NCBI RefSeq assembly: GCF_023612095.1
Contig: NZ_CP086235.1
Location: 4,319,752-4,383,751, forward strand
Direction: 5' to 3'
DNA from: Cytobacillus firmus
GTDB lineage: Bacteria > Bacillota > Bacilli > Bacillales > Cytobacillaceae
Length of the DNA stretch: 64,000 bases
Shown here: positions 60,909 through 64,000 of the stretch, one piece after another
Position numbering within the stretch: the first letter of the stretch is position 1
Layout of the letters: each line of letters begins with the position of its first letter
Made by a program: the position numbers and the translations under genes
The notes under the pieces: generated by a model
Seen by the model: only the letters and a program-made list of their open reading frames with translations
Database searches by the model: none
What the model was told of the DNA's origin: nothing

Positions 60909-60925
60909 AGTTCTCACCCTCTTTA

Positions 60926-61489
60926 TTAAACATATCTTAATTGATTTCTAAGAGCTTCCCGGCCACGGTGAATCCGGGTCTTTACCGTTCCCAAGGGAAG
61001 GTCGAGTGTTTCACTGATCTCGTTCAGCGATAATTCTTCAATATATTTTAAAACAATAACCGAACGATATTTCTCAGGAAGCTTGGATATTTCTCTTTGG
61101 ATTGTTTCCTGCAGCTCCAGGCTTTCTACATCATCCTCCGGCAGCCTCGCATCTGAAGCGATTTGAGAATACATGTTCAGTCCATCCGTTCCGGCGACCT
61201 CTGCATCCAGATAATAATCAGGCTTCTTTTTTCTGATTCTGTCTATACAAAGGTTTGTGGCAATCCGATAGAGCCATGTGGAAAATTTTAAGTCAATATT
61301 AAAGCTGGCAATGTTTACATAAGCTCTTAAGAAAGCCTCTTGAGCGATATCCTCCGCCTCATGCCTGTTTCCCAGCATTCTGTAGCAAATCTGAAAAACT
61401 TTATCTTTGTATATTTCAACAACTTCAGCATAAGCATCCTGGTCGCCTTTTAATACTTGTTTTATCCTCTTCTTTACGATTGTCTCCAT
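60926..61489 (-). CDS. sigW: ECF sigma factor SigW
   Basis: A 187-aa extracytoplasmic-function sigma factor. Region 2 has EAEDIAQEAFLRAYVNI and FSTWLYRIATNLCIDRIRKK, and region 4 has LPEKYRSVIVLKYIEELSLN and the recognition helix GTVKTRIHRGREALR. It controls envelope and antimicrobial-peptide resistance genes. It is cotranscribed with rsiW (17-bp gap) from a SigW-type promoter, so it is autoregulated. ATG after GGAGG. Confidence 0.95.
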   Translation of the reverse strand: METIVKKRIKQVLKGDQDAYAEVVEIYKDKVFQICYRMLGNRHEAEDIAQEAFLRAYVNIASFNIDLKFSTWLYRIATNLCIDRIRKKKPDYYLDAEVAGTDGLNMYSQIASDARLPEDDVESLELQETIQREISKLPEKYRSVIVLKYIEELSLNEISETLDLPLGTVKTRIHRGREALRNQLRYV

Positions 61490-61524
61490 TTTTTTACCTC
61501 CGCTCCAGTGCGGCTAATCGATAA

Positions 61525-61551
61525 TACGAATCGATAGCGGAAAAGGTTTCA
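61525..61551 (-). promoter_or_regulatory. SigW autoregulatory promoter
   Basis: On the minus strand TGAAAC (61546–61551) followed by CTTTT, 17-base spacing in all, then CGTA (61525–61528). This is the SigW consensus. Confidence 0.88.
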
Positions 61552-61663
61552 TTTTAATTAAAAAACATTCAATTTCTATATTAACAAATTTTTACTTATA
61601 CAGGTTTACTTTTTTTCTTTTAGGGTATAAAAGTACTAAAATTACCGAAAAGGATTGGTTACG

Positions 61664-61822
61664 GTGTGTGTTAAGGAATTATTGAGAGATATTGAGGATT
61701 GCCGGACTAAAATGATTCAGTTAGCAGCTTCCGGTTCTTTTACAGATCACATGGTAGTGGATGTCAGCATTAAACTTGATGAACTTCTAAATAAATATTA
61801 TACACTCACAGCAAAAAAATGA
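61664..61822 (+). CDS. Spo0E-family aspartyl-phosphatase-like protein
   Basis: A 52-aa gene. The first helix is VKELLRDIEDCRTKMIQLA, and the second holds the family signature as SIKLDELLNKY (S-x2-LD-x2-L-x2-Y). Spo0E-like phosphatases dephosphorylate Spo0A~P and delay sporulation. The start is GTG at 61664, eight bases after AAAAGGAT. It is transcribed toward rocF, with a terminator overlapping its stop. The active-site motif has K in place of the usual Q/E before LD. Confidence 0.85.
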   Translation: MCVKELLRDIEDCRTKMIQLAASGSFTDHMVVDVSIKLDELLNKYYTLTAKK

Positions 61823-61855
61823 GCAGAACTTGTCTATGTTCTGCTCTTCTTTATT
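61813..61855 (+). terminator. Bidirectional terminator between the Spo0E-like gene and rocF
   Basis: GAGCAGAAC and GTTCTGCTC around an 8-base loop, with TTCTTTATTT on the plus side and seven T on the minus side. Confidence 0.88.
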
Positions 61856-61863
61856 TCCCTTTA

Positions 61864-62769
61864 TTATAGAAGCTTTTCGCCAAATAGTGAACCCATAAGT
61901 GCGACTGCTACAGTAGCTGTTTTGTTCTTGTCATCCAAAATGGGATTAACCTCTACAAATTCAGCCGATGTTATGATTTGTGCTTCTGCAAGCATCTCCA
62001 TGGCCAAGTGGCTTTCACGGTAGCTGATGCCGCCAATTACCGGAGTTCCAACACCCGGTGCATCATGCGGATCCAGCCCATCCAAATCAAGAGACAGATG
62101 AACACCATCTGTATTTCTTTCTTTTAAATATGTAATAGCTTCTTCCATAACCTTTGTCATACCGAGACGGTCAATTTCATGCATGGTATACACTTTTATG
62201 CCTTTTTCCTTAATAAGCTCCCGTTCTCCTTCATCCAATGACCTTGCCCCAATAATGACAATATTCTCCGGCTTAACCTTTGGACCATATCCCCCTACAT
62301 TGGTTAAAAGCGGATGGCCCATCCCCAGGCTTACAGCAAGCGGCATGCCATGTATGTTTCCTGAAGGTGATGTTTCAGCTGTATTTAAATCCCCATGGGC
62401 ATCATACCAGATTACCCCAAGATTCGAATAGTGCTTCGATACCCCTGCCAATGTTCCAATCGCGATGCTATGGTCGCCGCCTAGCACTAATGGAAAAGAA
62501 CCGCCTTTTATTGCGTGGTCAACTTTTTCTGCAAGCATTTCTGTTTTTTCAGCTATAAGGTGCAAGTTTCGAAGATTTGAATTTGGATCGATTTGAACCT
62601 CCGGGCGGCCGATAGCAATATCGCCCTGATCATGGATTTCTTCAAATAAACATTTTAAGCGTTCATTCACTCCGGCATACCGAATTGCACTTGGCCCCAT
62701 ATCCACACCGCGTCTCATCTGGCCAAGATCCATCGGCATCCCAATTATCGATAATTTCTGTCTATTCAT
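61864..62769 (-). CDS. rocF: Arginase (RocF)
   Basis: A 301-aa manganese arginase that splits arginine into ornithine and urea. All three metal motifs are intact: GGDHS (97–101), DAHGD (123–127) and DLDGLDP (about 228–234), and the substrate loop SPSGNIHGMPLA. The end AVALMGSLFGEKLL is typical. The ATG has an AAAGGGAGG upstream. In B. subtilis rocF is in the rocDEF operon; here it stands alone near sigW, as in several other Bacillus species. Confidence 0.95.
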   Translation of the reverse strand: MNRQKLSIIGMPMDLGQMRRGVDMGPSAIRYAGVNERLKCLFEEIHDQGDIAIGRPEVQIDPNSNLRNLHLIAEKTEMLAEKVDHAIKGGSFPLVLGGDHSIAIGTLAGVSKHYSNLGVIWYDAHGDLNTAETSPSGNIHGMPLAVSLGMGHPLLTNVGGYGPKVKPENIVIIGARSLDEGERELIKEKGIKVYTMHEIDRLGMTKVMEEAITYLKERNTDGVHLSLDLDGLDPHDAPGVGTPVIGGISYRESHLAMEMLAEAQIITSAEFVEVNPILDDKNKTATVAVALMGSLFGEKLL

Positions 62770-62894
62770 AATACATGTCCTCCCTTTCCCTTCCTATCTA
62801 TATTTTAACCGCTTTCAAACCCATGACTCAACTCGACAAAATCGTGTATATATATGCGGTTATCCGGGATGAAAGTCCTAGTATTCCTATATTT

Positions 62895-62929
62895 ATAAAA
62901 AAACCTTAAACCAGTGTGGTTTAAGGTTT
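62895..62929 (-). terminator. Terminator of the tRNA array
   Basis: AAACCTTAAACC and GGTTTAAGGTTT around a 5-base loop, then seven T on the minus strand, 17 bp after tRNA-Ala. Confidence 0.93.
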
Positions 62930-62945
62930 GGCGTATTATGTATGT

Positions 62946-63021
62946 TGGTGGAGCCTAGCGGGATCGAACCGCTGACCTCCTGCGTGCAAAGCAGGCGCTC
63001 TCCCAGCTGAGCTAAGGCCCC
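62946..63021 (-). tRNA. tRNA-Ala (anticodon TGC)
   Basis: Acceptor GGGGCCT/AGGCTCC, anticodon stem CCTGC/GCAGG with loop TTTGCAC, T-arm GGTTCGATCC, CCA encoded. 76 nt. Confidence 0.96.
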
Positions 63022-63024
63022 ATT

Positions 63025-63099
63025 TGGAGCGGAAGACGGGATTCGAACCCGCGACCCCCACCTTGGCAAGGTGATGTTCTACCACTGAACTACTTCCGC
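63025..63099 (-). tRNA. tRNA-Gly (anticodon GCC)
   Basis: Acceptor GCGGAAG/CTTCCGC, anticodon loop TTGCCAA, T-arm GGTTCGAATCC, CCA encoded. 75 nt. Confidence 0.96.
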
Positions 63100-63121
63100 A
63101 GCATATTTGTATTTACAAGAA

Positions 63122-63150
63122 AGACCTTCAGGACTCGATTCCCAAGGTCT
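63122..63150 (-). other. Stem-loop in the tRNA spacer
   Basis: AGACCTT and AAGGTCT around a 15-base loop, followed by TTCTT on the minus strand, between tRNA-Lys and tRNA-Gly. The loop sequence TCGAGTCCT resembles part of the tRNA-Lys T-arm. Confidence 0.5.
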
Positions 63151-63166
63151 GCGTTTTTCTATAAAG

Positions 63167-63239
63167 TGAGCCATGAAGGACTCGAACCTTCGACCCTCTG
63201 ATTAAAAGTCAGATGCTCTACCGACTGAGCTAATGGCTC
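63167..63239 (-). tRNA. tRNA-Lys (anticodon TTT)
   Basis: Acceptor GAGCCAT/ATGGCTC, anticodon loop CTTTTAA in TCTGA/TCAGA, T-arm GGTTCGAGTCC. CCA is not encoded (discriminator A, then CTT). 73 nt. Confidence 0.96.
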
Positions 63240-63257
63240 GTACTATTAAAGCAAAAA

Positions 63258-63332
63258 TGGCTGGGCTAGCAGGATTCGAACCTGCGAGTGACGGAGTCAA
63301 AGTCCGGTGCCTTACCGCTTGGCTATAGCCCA
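63258..63332 (-). tRNA. tRNA-Gln (anticodon TTG)
   Basis: Acceptor TGGGCTA/TAGCCCA, anticodon loop CTTTGAC, T-arm GGTTCGAATCC, CCA encoded. 75 nt. Confidence 0.96.
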
Positions 63333-63396
63333 ATAATTACAAAATAAAAAGGACATTCTTAGCTTGTCCAGTTTTTGTGTTTTTATTAAGTATAAG

Positions 63397-63480
63397 TGGT
63401 GGAGGGGGGCAGATTCGAACTGCCGAACCCGAAGGAGCGGATTTACAGTCCGCCGCGTTTAGCCACTTCGCTACCCCTCC
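63397..63480 (-). tRNA. tRNA-Tyr (anticodon GTA)
   Basis: Acceptor GGAGGGG/CCCCTCC, anticodon loop CTGTAAA, long variable arm (CTCCTTCGGGTTCGG), CCA encoded. 84 nt, a class II tRNA. Confidence 0.96.
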
Positions 63481-63496
63481 ATCTACGAAAAACAGA

Positions 63497-63572
<76 letters not shown>

Positions 63573-63577
63573 AAATA

Positions 63578-63653
63578 TGGTGGAGGATGACGGGATCGAA
63601 CCGCCGACCCTCTGCTTGTAAGGCAGATGCTCTCCCAGCTGAGCTAATCCTCC
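63578..63653 (-). tRNA. tRNA-Val (anticodon TAC)
   Basis: Acceptor GGAGGAT/ATCCTCC, anticodon loop CTTACAA, CCA encoded. 76 nt. Confidence 0.96.
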
Positions 63654-63657
63654 ATTA

Positions 63658-63732
63658 TGGTGACCCCTACGGGATTCGAACCCGTGTTACCGCCGTGAAA
63701 GGGCGGTGTCTTAACCGCTTGACCAAGGGGCC
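63658..63732 (-). tRNA. tRNA-Glu (anticodon TTC)
   Basis: Acceptor GGCCCCT/AGGGGTC, anticodon loop CTTTCAC in CCGCC/GGCGG, CCA encoded. 75 nt. Confidence 0.96.
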
Positions 63733-63759
63733 TAGTATTCTAGTTGTCTACATTAAGAG

Positions 63760-63832
63760 AGCTTCCAACCGGGCTCGAACCGGTGACCTCTTCCTTACCA
63801 TGGAAGTGCTCTACCTGCTGAGCTATGGAAGC
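63760..63832 (-). tRNA. tRNA-Thr (anticodon GGT)
   Basis: Acceptor GCTTCCA/TGGAAGC, anticodon loop ATGGTAA in CTTCC/GGAAG. CCA is not encoded (discriminator T, then CTC). 73 nt. Confidence 0.95.
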
Positions 63833-63868
63833 AGCAGATCATAATTCCCATATGGGGCTTTATGAAAA

Positions 63869-63943
63869 TGGCTCCGCAGGTAGGATTCGAACCTACGACC
63901 GTTCGGTTAACAGCCGAATGCTCTACCACTGAGCTACTGCGGA
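63869..63943 (-). tRNA. tRNA-Asn (anticodon GTT)
   Basis: Acceptor TCCGCAG/CTGCGGA, anticodon loop CTGTTAA, T-arm GGTTCGAATCC, CCA encoded. 75 nt. First tRNA after the 5S rRNA. Confidence 0.96.
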
Positions 63944-63962
63944 AAAGTGGTATTATAAAACA

Positions 63963-64000
63963 GCCTGGCAACGTCCTACTCTCACAAGGGGACAGCCCCT
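63963..64000 (-). rRNA. rrf: 5S rRNA, 3' end only
   Basis: On the minus strand CCCCTTGTGAGAGTAGGAC followed by GTTGCCAGG is the 3' arm of bacterial 5S rRNA. The rest lies beyond the window. It shows that the tRNA array is the tail of an rRNA operon. Confidence 0.9.

Overview
The window is chromosomal DNA from a low-GC Gram-positive bacterium of the Bacillaceae. The evidence is the B. subtilis-like block sigW–rsiW–cdaA–cdaR–glmM–glmS with a glmS ribozyme, the dppABCDE–ykfABCD order, the yclNOPQ siderophore importer, a T-box before argS, a cobalamin riboswitch, AGGAGG-type ribosome binding sites, and GTG/TTG starts. Two dispersed repeat families typical of large-genome Bacillus relatives are present. 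The genus cannot be fixed from the sequence. I see no prophage, insertion sequence or CRISPR array.

Layout. 1–2.4 kb: murF (cut by the window edge) and ddl, for cell-wall precursors. 2.4–7 kb: a dicarboxylate/amino-acid symporter, a universal stress protein, a SulP anion transporter and a VOC protein. 7–18.6 kb: a 13-gene minus-strand cobalamin operon behind an adenosylcobalamin riboswitch and terminator. It encodes uptake (btuF, btuC, btuD), salvage of cobinamide through a BtuD–CbiZ fusion, corrinoid adenosylation, nucleotide-loop assembly (cbiB, cobD, cobU, cobS, cobC, cobQ), and alpha-ribazole import and phosphorylation (cblT, cblS). No corrin-ring synthesis genes are present, so this looks like a salvage and remodelling system. 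18.6–27.4 kb: two unknown genes, a RodA/FtsW protein, T-box-controlled argS, a TauE/SafE permease, a dps gene with an exact PerR box, an EamA transporter, eight exact 52-bp tandem units, and DUF4395 and YqcI/YcgG genes.

27.4–38.1 kb: a murein-peptide uptake and recycling locus (dppA-E, ykfA-D) with a CodY-like box at its head. It carries an extra gene for a class A beta-lactamase-fold protein without a signal peptide. A terminator and a dispersed repeat separate dppE from ykfA. 38.1–48.8 kb: DUF3870, an AlaX-type tRNA-editing protein, a general stress protein, a zinc-ribbon protein, an MFS exporter with a duplicated operator, an RND exporter divergent from its probable TetR regulator, and an O-methyltransferase. 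48.9–52.9 kb: a Fur-boxed siderophore importer whose two permeases are fused. 53–62.8 kb: small genes, glmS with its ribozyme, glmM, an in-frame cdaA–cdaR fusion, rsiW, sigW, a Spo0E-like gene and arginase. 62.9–64 kb: ten tRNA genes following the 5S end of an rRNA operon on the minus strand.

The most unusual features are the one-polypeptide CdaA–CdaR, where the old gene boundary is still readable and one extra A would restore it; the YclN–YclO fusion; two CobU-family proteins with complementary conserved motifs; the beta-lactamase-fold gene in the murein-recycling operon; and the 52-bp tandem array. All family names are from recognition of the sequence; no database search was run.
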